Positions 6,277 to 14,022 of a stretch of 15,297 nucleotides of DNA are shown here, in pieces. A program made the position numbers and the translations under genes. Position 1 is the stretch's first letter, and the number at the start of each line of letters is the position of its first letter. Below the pieces are notes generated by a model. The model searched no databases. It saw only the letters and a list, made by a program, of their open reading frames with translations, and was not told the DNA's origin. Origin of the DNA: JBBQNY01 sp038255255 (lineage in GTDB: Bacteria; Pseudomonadota; Gammaproteobacteria; Xanthomonadales; Ahniellaceae); assembly GCA_038255255.1 (NCBI GenBank), contig JBBSLL010000046.1:1-15297 (forward strand), written 5' to 3'.

Positions 6277-7583
6277 GCCGCGAGCTGCGTCCGACCATCG
6301 TGCGGCTGCTGTCCAACATGGCCAGCGCCAAGGAGATCCAGCAATACCTCAAGCGCTTCGCGCAGCAGGATGCTGCGCGCTTCGCCGTGGTCAAGGTGGG
6401 CGGCGCCATCCTGCGCGACGAGCTCGACGCGCTGGTGTCCTCGCTGGCGTTCCTGCAACAGGTCGGCCTCATTCCCATCGTGCTGCACGGCTCGGGGCCC
6501 CAGGTCGATGAGGAAGTGAACGCTGCGGGCATCGCCAGGGAGATCCGCGATGGCCTGCGGGTGACCGATGCGGCGACGCTCGCGATTGTGCGCCGCGTCG
6601 CGCAGCACGAGAACCTGCGGCTGGTCGATGCGCTGCAGAACGCCGGAGTGCGCGCCACATCGATCCAGGCGGGAGTCTTCACCGCCGATTTCGTCAACCG
6701 TCGCAAGTACGGACTTGTGGGCAAAGTGGTTGCGGTTACGACCACGGGTATCGAGGGCGCCATACGGGCCGGATCCATTCCGGTGATCACGTCCCTGGGT
6801 GAAACCACGGGTGGCCAGATCCTCAACATAAACGCCGACTGGGCAGCCAATGAGCTGGTCAAGACGCTGGAGCCCTACAAGATCATTTTCCTGACGGGGA
6901 CCGGTGGACTACTCGATGGCGACGGCGAGTTGATCGACTCGATCAACCTCTCGACGGAGTACGAAGGCCTGCTGCAGCAGCCGTGGCTGCATTCCGGAAT
7001 GCGCCTCAAGATCGAGCAGATCCACGACCTGCTGATGCAGCTGCCGCCCTCGAGTTCCGTGTCGATCACCCGGCCGGACGAACTGGCCAAGGAACTGTTC
7101 ACGCATCGCGGATCCGGCACGCTGGTGCGACGGGGCGAGCGGATCCGTTGCGTCAAGTCGTGGAAGGGCGTCGAACTGGAGCGCTTGGGACGCCTCATCG
7201 AATCGAGTTTCAAGCGTCGACTGGTGCCAGCCTATTTCGACGACACGCGGCCGTGGCGCGTGTACGTGAGCGAGCATTACCGTGCCGCGCTGGTGTTGAC
7301 GCTGGAGGACGGCGTGCCGCACCTCGACAAGTTCGCGGTCGCCGACGACGCGCAGGGCGAGGGCCTCGGTCGCGCAGCCTGGCAGGTGATGCGCGCGCAG
7401 ACTCCACAGCTGTTCTGGCGTTCGCGCAACGAAAACGCGATCAACGATTTCTACATGGACGAGGCGGACGGCTGCATCAAGGGGCCGCGCTGGACCGTGT
7501 TCTGGTACGGGTTCGACGACTTCGAGCGCATCCGTTTCGCGGTGGAGCACTGCCGGACGCGTCCCGCGACGCTCAAGGGCTGA
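6273..7583 (+). CDS. argBA: Bifunctional N-acetylglutamate kinase/synthase fusion
   Basis: Catalyses the first two steps of arginine synthesis: acetylation of glutamate and phosphorylation of N-acetylglutamate. Of 436 residues, about 25-285 form an amino-acid-kinase domain with KVGGA at 41-45, LHGSGPQ at 71-77, the INADWAANELV segment near 186-196 and FLTGTGGLLD near 206-215. Residues about 290-430 form a vertebrate-type NAT (DUF619) acetyltransferase domain with the CoA-loop-like QGEGLGRA at 361-368, FWRSR and WTVFWYGFDDF. This order and length match the Xanthomonas NAGS-K enzyme (about 447 residues). The start is GTG 6273, overlapping the argE stop as GTGA. The following residues MSRELRPTIVRLLSNMASAK fit the family. 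Allosteric control by arginine is known for such enzymes but cannot be read here. Confidence 0.95.
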   Translation: MSRELRPTIVRLLSNMASAKEIQQYLKRFAQQDAARFAVVKVGGAILRDELDALVSSLAFLQQVGLIPIVLHGSGPQVDEEVNAAGIAREIRDGLRVTDAATLAIVRRVAQHENLRLVDALQNAGVRATSIQAGVFTADFVNRRKYGLVGKVVAVTTTGIEGAIRAGSIPVITSLGETTGGQILNINADWAANELVKTLEPYKIIFLTGTGGLLDGDGELIDSINLSTEYEGLLQQPWLHSGMRLKIEQIHDLLMQLPPSSSVSITRPDELAKELFTHRGSGTLVRRGERIRCVKSWKGVELERLGRLIESSFKRRLVPAYFDDTRPWRVYVSEHYRAALVLTLEDGVPHLDKFAVADDAQGEGLGRAAWQVMRAQTPQLFWRSRNENAINDFYMDEADGCIKGPRWTVFWYGFDDFERIRFAVEHCRTRPATLKG

Positions 7584-7598
7584 CGTGGGCAGCCGGAC

Positions 7599-8543
7599 AT
7601 GAAGATCGGGCTGGTCGGTGCGCGGGGGCATGTCGGCGCCGAGCTGATCGCGCTGCTCTCGGAGCATCCGCATTTCGACCTTTCGTTCGTGTCGTCCCGC
7701 GAGCTGGCCGGCCAGCGGGTCGAGTTGCTTGGGACGGAAGGCGACCTTCGCTATGAAGCGCTCGCGCCCCTCGACGTTGCGCAACGTGGCGCCGACGCCG
7801 TGGTGCTGGCCCTCCCGAACGGCCTGGCTGCAGCGTTCGTAGAAGCGATCGATGCCTCGTTCCCACGAACCGTATTGGTAGACCTGAGCGCCGACTATCG
7901 TTTCGACGAAGCCTGGTTCTACGGCTTGCCTGAGCTTGCGCGCGACAGCGGGAGTGGCCAGCGCCGCATCAGTAATCCAGGCTGCTACGCCACCGCGATG
8001 CAACTCGCGCTGGCGCCGATGGTGGATCAGCTCGTCGCGCCCTCGCAATGCTTCGGTGTCTCGGGCTACAGCGGCGCCGGCACTTCGCCTTCGCCGCGCA
8101 ACGACCCGGAGCTTCTCAAAGACAATCTCCTGCCCTACGCATTGATCGACCACCTCCACGAACGCGAAGTCACTCGGCACCTCGGGCACGCCGTCGAGTT
8201 CCTGCCGCACGTCGCACCCCATTTCCGGGGCCTGACCGTGACGGCGAACCTGCACCTGCGCTCGCCGACCACCGCGGAGTCCATGCGCTCGCTCTATGAG
8301 TCCTTTTATGCACCGCATGCGCTGGTGCGTGTGCAGGAGCGGGAGCCGTGGGTGAGCCGGATCGCGGGCAGGCACCATGCGGAAATCGGCGGCTTCGCCG
8401 TTGCCGCCGACGGCAAACGCGCAGTGGTGGTCGCAACGCTCGACAATCTGCTCAAGGGCGCGGCGACCCAGGCCGTGCAGAACCTCAACAGGGCGTTCGG
8501 CCTGCCCCTGCTCACCGGAATCCCCACGGAACTGCCCGCATGA
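7599..8543 (+). CDS. argC: N-acetyl-gamma-glutamyl-phosphate reductase
   Basis: NADPH-dependent reduction of N-acetylglutamyl phosphate to the semialdehyde, the third step of the pathway. The 314-residue product has the nucleotide-binding GARGHVGAEL at 7-16, the catalytic C129 in SNPGCYAT, and H208 in APHFRGL as the likely acid/base residue. GYSGAGTSPS at 156-165 is also typical. The length fits the Xanthomonas-type short ArgC. ATG 7599 starts 15 bases after the kinase/synthase stop with only a weak ribosome-binding site, and the end overlaps argH as ATGA. ArgD, the next enzyme, is not in this window. Confidence 0.96.
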   Translation: MKIGLVGARGHVGAELIALLSEHPHFDLSFVSSRELAGQRVELLGTEGDLRYEALAPLDVAQRGADAVVLALPNGLAAAFVEAIDASFPRTVLVDLSADYRFDEAWFYGLPELARDSGSGQRRISNPGCYATAMQLALAPMVDQLVAPSQCFGVSGYSGAGTSPSPRNDPELLKDNLLPYALIDHLHEREVTRHLGHAVEFLPHVAPHFRGLTVTANLHLRSPTTAESMRSLYESFYAPHALVRVQEREPWVSRIAGRHHAEIGGFAVAADGKRAVVVATLDNLLKGAATQAVQNLNRAFGLPLLTGIPTELPA

Positions 8544-9841
8544 CCACGCCGCTCTGGCAGAAGGACGATACCGAGATCGATGCCGCGATCCAGCGTTTCC
8601 TCGCGGCCGACGACGTGCTGCTGGATCGGGAACTGATCGAGTTCGACATCGCCGCGAGCCGCGCGCATGCCAATGGGCTGGCCACGATCGGCATCCTCAC
8701 GCCGGGCGAAATGCGCCACATCGCGCGGGAGCTCGACGCCTTGTCGCTGGCGCTGCGCGAGGGCCGCTTCGTGCTCGACGAGCGTTTCGAAGACGGGCAT
8801 TCCGCGATCGAGCACTGGCTGACGCAACGACTCGGCGAGGCCGGCCGCAAGATACACACCGGCCGCAGCCGCAACGACCAGGTGCTGGTCGCGATGCGCC
8901 TGTGGCTCAAGGCCAGGCTCGGCGCACTGCGCGCGATTTGCCTCGAAGTCGCGGCCGCAGCGCTCGATCGTGCAGAGCGTGACCAGAATCTGCCCATGCC
9001 GGGCTACACGCATCTGCAACGCGCGGTCGTGTCGAGCGCGGGACTCTGGTGGGCCGCGTGGGTCGAGGCCTTCCTCGATGACGCCACGCTCGCCGAAGAC
9101 GCGCTGCGCTGGATGGATTCCTCGCCGCTCGGCAGCGCCGCAGGTTTCGGCGTCAACCTGCCGCTCGCACGCGAGCAGGTCGCGGACGCGCTGGGCTTCG
9201 ACCGGCTGCAGATCAACCCCGCATACGCGCAACTCTCGCGCGGCAAGTTCGAGCTGCATGCGCTCGCGGTACTGGGGCAGGCGCTGCTCGACCTGCGGCG
9301 GCTGGCGTGGGACCTGAGCCTGTTCGCGACCAGCGAGTTCGGCTTCATCAAGTTGCCGGCGCAGTACGCGACGGGGTCCTCGATCATGCCGAACAAGCGC
9401 AATCCCGACCTCATCGAACTGCTGCGCGCGTCCTATGCGGTTTGCGCCGGCGCGCGCAGCGAGATCGAGTCGCTGCTGTCGTTGCCTTCCGGTTACCAGC
9501 GCGATGTGCAGTTCACCAAGGGCCCGACGCTGCGCGGTTTCGGGCGCGGGCTGGCGGCATTGTCGCTGGTGCCGAACCTGCTTCGCGCAGTCCAGTGGGA
9601 GACCGCCCGCATGCGCGAGGCGATCGAGCCTGCGATGTACGCAACGGACCTTGCGATCGAGAAGGCCATCGAAGGCGTGCCGTTCCGGGACGCGTACCGC
9701 GACGCCGCATCGCTCGGCGCCGCTTTCGACCAGCGCACGCCGGAACAGAGCCTCGCCGCACGCGTATCCCCGGGCGCGGCGGCGGACCTCAGGCTGGACG
9801 ACCTCCGCGCTCGGCTCGGCCTCATGCAGCTGGCCAGCTAA
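8540..9841 (+). CDS. argH: Argininosuccinate lyase
   Basis: Splits argininosuccinate into arginine and fumarate, the last step of arginine synthesis. It is a cytosolic tetramer of the fumarase/aspartase superfamily. The 433-residue product has HTGRSRNDQV at 106-115, the T157-H158 pair in GYTHLQ, and the superfamily signature GSSIMPNKRNPD at 279-290, which holds the catalytic serine loop. Its length is normal. An in-frame extension reaches back to 8348, but ATG 8540 is chosen because it overlaps the argC stop and gives the usual N-terminus. The stop TAA shares its last A with the ATG of the next gene. Confidence 0.97.
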   Translation: MTTPLWQKDDTEIDAAIQRFLAADDVLLDRELIEFDIAASRAHANGLATIGILTPGEMRHIARELDALSLALREGRFVLDERFEDGHSAIEHWLTQRLGEAGRKIHTGRSRNDQVLVAMRLWLKARLGALRAICLEVAAAALDRAERDQNLPMPGYTHLQRAVVSSAGLWWAAWVEAFLDDATLAEDALRWMDSSPLGSAAGFGVNLPLAREQVADALGFDRLQINPAYAQLSRGKFELHALAVLGQALLDLRRLAWDLSLFATSEFGFIKLPAQYATGSSIMPNKRNPDLIELLRASYAVCAGARSEIESLLSLPSGYQRDVQFTKGPTLRGFGRGLAALSLVPNLLRAVQWETARMREAIEPAMYATDLAIEKAIEGVPFRDAYRDAASLGAAFDQRTPEQSLAARVSPGAAADLRLDDLRARLGLMQLAS

Positions 9842-10296
9842 TGCAGAGCGCCACCAAATCCGACTGGAAAACGGTAGCGATGCCCAGGATGCGCGCCGTC
9901 CTCCCGCTCGAAGAGCATTTCGAGCCCGCGGAAGTGGAGGCTATGCGTCGCGGCGTGATCCCCGACGAGATGGAGGACAAGTGGTTCATTTACTGGAGCC
10001 GGAACCGACTCTACTTCCACCGGAGTTGGACCGGCATATGCGTCTATGTCGTCCAATTCAAGTGCGACGAGGCAGGCGGCACCGCGGTGGGGGCGCTCGC
10101 GAACCGCGATCCGGCGCAGTATCTCGAGACCGACGACGAGCGCGACAGGGCGATGGTCCTGTTCCTGATCGACGTGGTGCTCCTGCACCGACTAGGCGAA
10201 TTTCCGAGCGCCGAACCTTCCGACACGAAGCGCGCACTGATGCAATGGAGCCAGGTGGGCCGGGGGGGGATCGGGAAGGGGCCTGGCACTCACTGA
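9841..10296 (+). CDS. Conserved protein of unknown function at the end of the arginine operon
   Basis: The 151-residue protein begins one base into the argH stop (TAATG), so it is very probably translated with the operon. I do not recognise a named domain. The core MEDKWFIYWSRNRLYFHRSW (44-63) continues as TGICVYVVQF, a tryptophan- and tyrosine-rich beta-like stretch that resembles a widespread group of small uncharacterised bacterial proteins. An acidic segment (ETDDERDRAM) and a hydrophobic helix (VLFLIDVVLLHRL, 106-118) follow. There is no signal peptide or clear membrane segment, so it is probably cytosolic. Near the 3' end a run of eight G encodes Arg-Gly-Gly, and the glycine-rich tail GRGGIGKGPGTH differs in character from the rest. 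Confidence 0.75.
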   Translation: MQSATKSDWKTVAMPRMRAVLPLEEHFEPAEVEAMRRGVIPDEMEDKWFIYWSRNRLYFHRSWTGICVYVVQFKCDEAGGTAVGALANRDPAQYLETDDERDRAMVLFLIDVVLLHRLGEFPSAEPSDTKRALMQWSQVGRGGIGKGPGTH

Positions 10297-10400
10297 GGAG
10301 TTGAGTGGCCGCTGGCACGGCTCTGCCGCTGTGAAGCGAAGAGCGGAAGGGCTTCGAGGCGCCCGGCGCTGGAGGCTCTCGCAGGCTACTTCGCAACTAT
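10297..10400. other. Gap between arginine operon and tRNA-Pro
   Basis: These 104 bases separate the plus-strand arginine operon from the convergent tRNA-Pro. I see no gene and no intrinsic terminator with a T-run. A short GC palindrome (GCGC-CCG-GCGC near 10357) is the only structure. Termination of the long operon here would need Rho or lie elsewhere. Confidence 0.4.
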
Positions 10401-10477
<77 letters not shown>

Positions 10478-10491
10478 ATTGCGAGCCGCGC

Positions 10492-10520
10492 ATGTTAGCG
10501 GTGGCCCCCGGTGCGCGCAA
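10492..10520 (-). promoter_or_regulatory. Probable promoter of tRNA-Pro
   Basis: Read on the minus strand, TTGCGC (10520-10515) and TAACAT (10497-10492) are separated by exactly 17 bases. Each matches 4 of 6 consensus bases. The predicted start near 10485 lies about 8 bases before the mature tRNA 5' end. Confidence 0.5.
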
Positions 10521-10564
10521 CGCTGGCTTCGCTAAACTGCGGCATCGCTTCAGCCCGACCCTTT

Positions 10565-10590
10565 CAGCCGAGCAAAGCTCGGCTCTACCG
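10565..10590 (-). repeat. REP-like GTAG stem-loop element
   Basis: On the minus strand, GTAG (10588-10585) is directly followed by an 8-bp stem, AGCCGAGC (10584-10577), a TTT loop and GCTCGGCT (10573-10566). A GTAG tetranucleotide followed by a GC hairpin is the layout of REP elements mobilised by RAYT-type transposases in Stenotrophomonas and related bacteria. It lies between tRNA-Pro and hisS in the hisS leader region. I found only one copy in this window, so its repetitive nature is inferred. Confidence 0.5.
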
Positions 10591-10617
10591 AAGCGGACGG
10601 TGCATAGCCCCAGCCAC

Positions 10618-10621
10618 GGAG
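10618..10621 (+). promoter_or_regulatory. Ribosome-binding site that fixes the TTG start of hisS
   Basis: GGAG sits 7 bases before TTG 10629. The first in-frame ATG (10647) would be 25 bases away, too far for this site. Confidence 0.65.
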
Positions 10622-10628
10622 TCGAAGT

Positions 10629-12011
10629 TTGATCAAGCCCCGCACCATGCCCGGCGTTCTCGAGTTGCTGCCGCTCGACCAGATCGCCTTCCAGCGCATG
10701 CAGGACGTCATCCGGGGTGCCTTCGAGCGCTTCGGATTCCTGCCCGTGGAAACGCCGGCGATCGAGTTCACCGACCTGCTGTTGACCAAGTCAGGTGGCG
10801 AGACCGAGCGCCAGGTGTACTTCGTGCAGTCGAACGGGTCGCGCGAGCAGGGGCAGGATCCGGATCTCGCGCTGCGGTTCGACCTCACCGTCCCGCTCGC
10901 CCGATACGTGGCCGAGCACGAACACCAGCTGCATTTTCCCTTCCGGCGCTACCAGATGCAGCGCGTCTATCGCGGCGAGCGCGCGCAGCGCGGGCGCTTC
11001 CGCGAGTTCTACCAGTTCGACATCGACGTGATCGGCAAGGACTCGCTGGCCGTGCGTTACGACGCGGAGCTGCCGGCCGTCATCAACACGGTGTTCGAGG
11101 AGCTGCGCATCGGCGAGTTCACCATCCAGCTCAACAACCGGAAGTTGCTGCGGGGCTTCTTCGAGTCGGTCGGCGTGGGAGAGCCGGCGCAGCAAGGTGC
11201 GGTGCTTCGCGAAATCGACAAGCTCGACAAGCGGGGTGCCGACGCGGTGGCAACGACCCTTCGGGGCGAACCCTTCCAGCTTGCACCGGACGTCGTCGAG
11301 CGCATCATGCGTTTCGTCGCGGTGCGCTCGACCAGCCACGACCAGGCGCTGGCCCAGCTGGATGCACTGCCCGACAGCAATGAAACGCTGGTGAGGGGCC
11401 GCGACGAGTTGCGCGAGGTGCTGAACATGGTCCAGGCATTCGGAGTGCCGGCACATCGCTACGCGATCAACTTCTCGATTGCGCGCGGCCTCGACTACTA
11501 CACCGGCACCGTGTTCGAGACCACGCTCGACGCGCATCCGGAGATTGGCAGCATCTGCTCGGGAGGTCGCTACGACGACCTGGCGAGCCAGTACACGCGC
11601 TCGAAGCTGCCTGGCGTGGGCATTTCGATTGGCGCCAGCCGGCTGTTCTGGCAACTTCGCGACGCCGGGCTGATCGTGTCGCGCGGCAGTTCCGTGCACG
11701 CCCTGGTGACGCTGCTCGACGAGGCGGATTTGCCGCTGTACCTCAATCTCGCCAACGAACTTCGCGCCGCGGGCATCGCGACGGAGGTGCAACTCGACGC
11801 GGTCAAGCTCGCGCGCCAGTTCAAGTACGCGGATCGCGCCGGCATACGCTTCGTGCTGGTCTACGGCAGCGACGAGCAGGCGCGCGGCGTGGTGACGATC
11901 AAGGATCTCTCGACCGGCGATTCATTCGCGGTCGACCGCGCCGACGTCGTTCGTGCGCTGCGCGTCGAGATTGCGCAAGGCGAAACCATGGCTGAAGTGC
12001 CCGTCGCATGA
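10629..12011 (+). CDS. hisS: Histidyl-tRNA synthetase
   Basis: Class II synthetase that charges tRNA-His in the cytosol. The 460-residue product has the LRFDLTVPLARY segment (82-93), motif 2 FRRYQMQRVYRGERAQRGRF (105-124), the histidine-binding ARGLDYYTGT (285-294), SGGRYDDL (311-318), motif 3 GVGISIGASRL (329-339), and a C-terminal anticodon-binding domain from about residue 355. The start is TTG 10629, supported by a GGAG site and by MIKPRT, which agrees with Xanthomonas HisS as I recall it. The full catalytic set and the anticodon domain rule out a HisZ-type paralogue. Its stop overlaps the next gene as ATGA, so a histidine-charging enzyme and an ammonia-lyase share one message. A REP-like hairpin lies in its upstream region. 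Confidence 0.95.
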   Translation: MIKPRTMPGVLELLPLDQIAFQRMQDVIRGAFERFGFLPVETPAIEFTDLLLTKSGGETERQVYFVQSNGSREQGQDPDLALRFDLTVPLARYVAEHEHQLHFPFRRYQMQRVYRGERAQRGRFREFYQFDIDVIGKDSLAVRYDAELPAVINTVFEELRIGEFTIQLNNRKLLRGFFESVGVGEPAQQGAVLREIDKLDKRGADAVATTLRGEPFQLAPDVVERIMRFVAVRSTSHDQALAQLDALPDSNETLVRGRDELREVLNMVQAFGVPAHRYAINFSIARGLDYYTGTVFETTLDAHPEIGSICSGGRYDDLASQYTRSKLPGVGISIGASRLFWQLRDAGLIVSRGSSVHALVTLLDEADLPLYLNLANELRAAGIATEVQLDAVKLARQFKYADRAGIRFVLVYGSDEQARGVVTIKDLSTGDSFAVDRADVVRALRVEIAQGETMAEVPVA

Positions 12012-13900
12012 GCACGACGGTCGTACTCGATGGGGAGAGCCTGACTCGCGCAAGCCTGGTGCGGATCGCCGCCGGTGGGATGACCGTCGAACTCGCCGCG
12101 TCTGCGCTCGACAGGGTGCACCGGGCCGCCGAGTTCCTGGCCGATCGCGCCCAGCGCGGCGAGCCGATCTATGGCGTGACCACTGGCTTCGGCAGCAACG
12201 CCGACAAGCTGCTGGGCGCACGGCGCGCGCGGAGCCCCGGGAACGGCATGGGTGATCCGGACGCCCTCACGCTGACTGAGGAACTGCAACACAATCTGAT
12301 CATCACGCACGCCGTGTGCGTCGGAGAACCCCTCGCAGCGGACGTGGTGCGAGCGATGCTGGCGATCCGGATCAACACGCTGTTGCGTGGACATTCGGGC
12401 GTGCGCGTGTCGACGCTGGAAGCGTTGGCCACTCTGCTCAACGAAGACGTGGTGCCCATCGTCCCGGCGCTGGGTTCGGTGGGTGCCAGCGGCGATCTCG
12501 CGCCGCTGTCGCATCTGGCCCTGGTGCTGCTCGGACACGGCGAGGCATGGCACCGGGGCGAACGTATCGATGGTGCGGAAGCGTTGCGACGCGTGGGGCT
12601 CGAGTCGATTCGGCTCTCGTACAAGGAAGGGCTCGCCCTCAACAATGGCACGGCGCAGATGCTGGCGTGTGCGGCGCTGACGCTCGAGCGCCTCGCGATG
12701 CTTCTGGACACCGCGGACCTCGCCACGGCCATGACGCTGGAGGCATTCGCCGGGCGGAGTTCCGCCTTCGCCGAGGCGGTGCACGCGCTGCGCCCGCATC
12801 CGGGCCAGGTGGAGGTAGCAAGTCGATTGCGGGAGCTGACAGGGGGTTCGACCCTGGTGGACATCCCGTACCACATGGTGCCGCGCTTCGTGACGTGGTG
12901 CGCCGACAGCTGGATCGACCCGGCGCTCGCGCAACTCACATTCGATATCGCGTGGGAATGGGTTCCACCATCGAGGCGCCACGGCCGCGAGAAGTTCTAC
13001 ACGCGGTTCCTTCCGTTCCGCGGCGGCAAGAAGCACCAGCCGCAGGACAGCTACTGCCTGCGTTGCGTGCCGCAGGTGCACGGCGCCGTGCGAGACGCCT
13101 GGGCGCAGGCCGCGCGCATCGTCGACATCGAGCTGAACTCCGTCACCGACAACCCGCTGGTTTTTCCTGACCGGGGCGATGCAGACCGCATCGAGGAGCA
13201 GGTCATCAGCGCCGGCCATTTCCACGGCATGCCGCTGGCGCTCGCGATGAGCTATCTCAAGGCGGCGATACCGGTGCTCGCCAGCATTTCCGAGCGACGC
13301 CTCAACAAACTGCTCGATCCGGCGACCAACGACGGCCTGCCAGCGTTCCTGATCGGGAACGAGGACGCCACGGACTCCGGCTTCATGATCGTGCAGTACA
13401 CCGCCGCAGCGCTGGTCAACGACCTCGCGTCGCGTTCCCATCCTGCGTCGGTGTATTCGATTCCCACGTCGGCGAACGCGGAAGACCACGTTTCGATGGG
13501 CGCCAACGAAGCGCGGCATGCGCTGGCCATGACCGAACAACTCGGCCAGGTGCTGGCGCTCGAGCTCTATGCTGCAGCGCAGGCCCTCGACTATCGGCGC
13601 GACATGATCAATGCCGCTCGATCGCTGGCCGGCGCGGACAATCGTGCAGCGCTCGCTTCGAAGATTGTCGATGCACCGGCAGTCGGGCACCCGGATCGTG
13701 CCGCCTTCGAACGGGATCTCGACGCGCTGATTGAAGCTTTGTCGACCGATGCGGAGTTCCGTCCCGCCGACGCGGTGGCGCGCGCCAGCCGGACCATCCG
13801 CGAGGTCATCGACTTCATGCCGCGCGATCGCCTGATGACGGGCGACATTGCCGCTATGACAGGGCTCGTGGAGTCCGGGGCTCTGCGCCTCGCACCCTGA
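12008..13900 (+). CDS. Enlarged histidine/aromatic amino acid ammonia-lyase family enzyme
   Basis: MIO-dependent lyase. Such enzymes release ammonia from histidine (HutH), phenylalanine or tyrosine. The MIO triad is A160-S161-G162 in GSVGASGDLAPLSH. Also present are the catalytic Y55 in IYGVTTGFG, NGT at 213-215, QDSYCLRCVPQVHGA (346-360), NPLVF and PTSANAEDHVSM. At 630 residues it exceeds typical HutH (about 510). Extra material lies at about 63-92, in a 65-residue insert at about 279-343 that contains a tryptophan-rich stretch and FLPFRGGKKHQ, and near the C-terminus. By my alignment to Pseudomonas putida HutH, the specificity pair S-H is T100-H101 and active-site E414 is D472. The histidine at 101 favours histidine over phenylalanine or tyrosine, but the substrate is uncertain. 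No hutU, hutI or hutG is present. It starts in the hisS stop (ATGA). Confidence 0.85.
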   Translation: MSTTVVLDGESLTRASLVRIAAGGMTVELAASALDRVHRAAEFLADRAQRGEPIYGVTTGFGSNADKLLGARRARSPGNGMGDPDALTLTEELQHNLIITHAVCVGEPLAADVVRAMLAIRINTLLRGHSGVRVSTLEALATLLNEDVVPIVPALGSVGASGDLAPLSHLALVLLGHGEAWHRGERIDGAEALRRVGLESIRLSYKEGLALNNGTAQMLACAALTLERLAMLLDTADLATAMTLEAFAGRSSAFAEAVHALRPHPGQVEVASRLRELTGGSTLVDIPYHMVPRFVTWCADSWIDPALAQLTFDIAWEWVPPSRRHGREKFYTRFLPFRGGKKHQPQDSYCLRCVPQVHGAVRDAWAQAARIVDIELNSVTDNPLVFPDRGDADRIEEQVISAGHFHGMPLALAMSYLKAAIPVLASISERRLNKLLDPATNDGLPAFLIGNEDATDSGFMIVQYTAAALVNDLASRSHPASVYSIPTSANAEDHVSMGANEARHALAMTEQLGQVLALELYAAAQALDYRRDMINAARSLAGADNRAALASKIVDAPAVGHPDRAAFERDLDALIEALSTDAEFRPADAVARASRTIREVIDFMPRDRLMTGDIAAMTGLVESGALRLAP

Positions 13901-13935
13901 GGCGGTATTTGCCCAGGGGCGCCCGAATCGGGTGA

Positions 13936-13949
13936 CGCCGTCGACGGCG
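13936..13949. other. Perfect 14-bp palindrome after the ammonia-lyase gene
   Basis: CGCCGTCGACGGCG is self-complementary and can fold into a 5-bp stem with a TCGA loop, 36 bases after the ammonia-lyase stop. It lacks a T-run. An 8-base arm pair (CCAGGGGC 13913-13920 and GCCCCTGG 14015-14022) encloses it. This may be a weak or Rho-assisted transcript end. The rest of the 179-base gap, up to the operator at 14045, holds no gene that I can see. Confidence 0.35.
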
Positions 13950-14022
13950 CTGGCTGAGGCACCACGACGGGCAAGGGCCAACGGGCCGGGAATCGGAAGC
14001 GTGGCGACACGGCTGCCCCTGG

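Noticed and set aside
6909..8378. 489-codon minus-strand frame opposite argBA and argC
   Set aside because: It is antisense to two clear enzymes and its composition is that of a codon shadow.
10629..10649. ATG 10647 as the start of hisS
   Set aside because: The only good ribosome-binding site (10618-10621) fits TTG 10629, and the six residues lost would match the Xanthomonas-type N-terminus.
12842..13039. Ammonia-lyase insert as a frameshift artefact or separate mobile insertion
   Set aside because: The frame is continuous on both sides, conserved motifs resume immediately, and base composition does not change. No target duplication or inverted ends are visible.
11861..13981. 706-codon minus-strand frame opposite hisS end and the ammonia-lyase
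   Set aside because: It is very long but low in hydrophobic structure and rich in R, H and Q. It is fully explained as the complement of the lyase codons.
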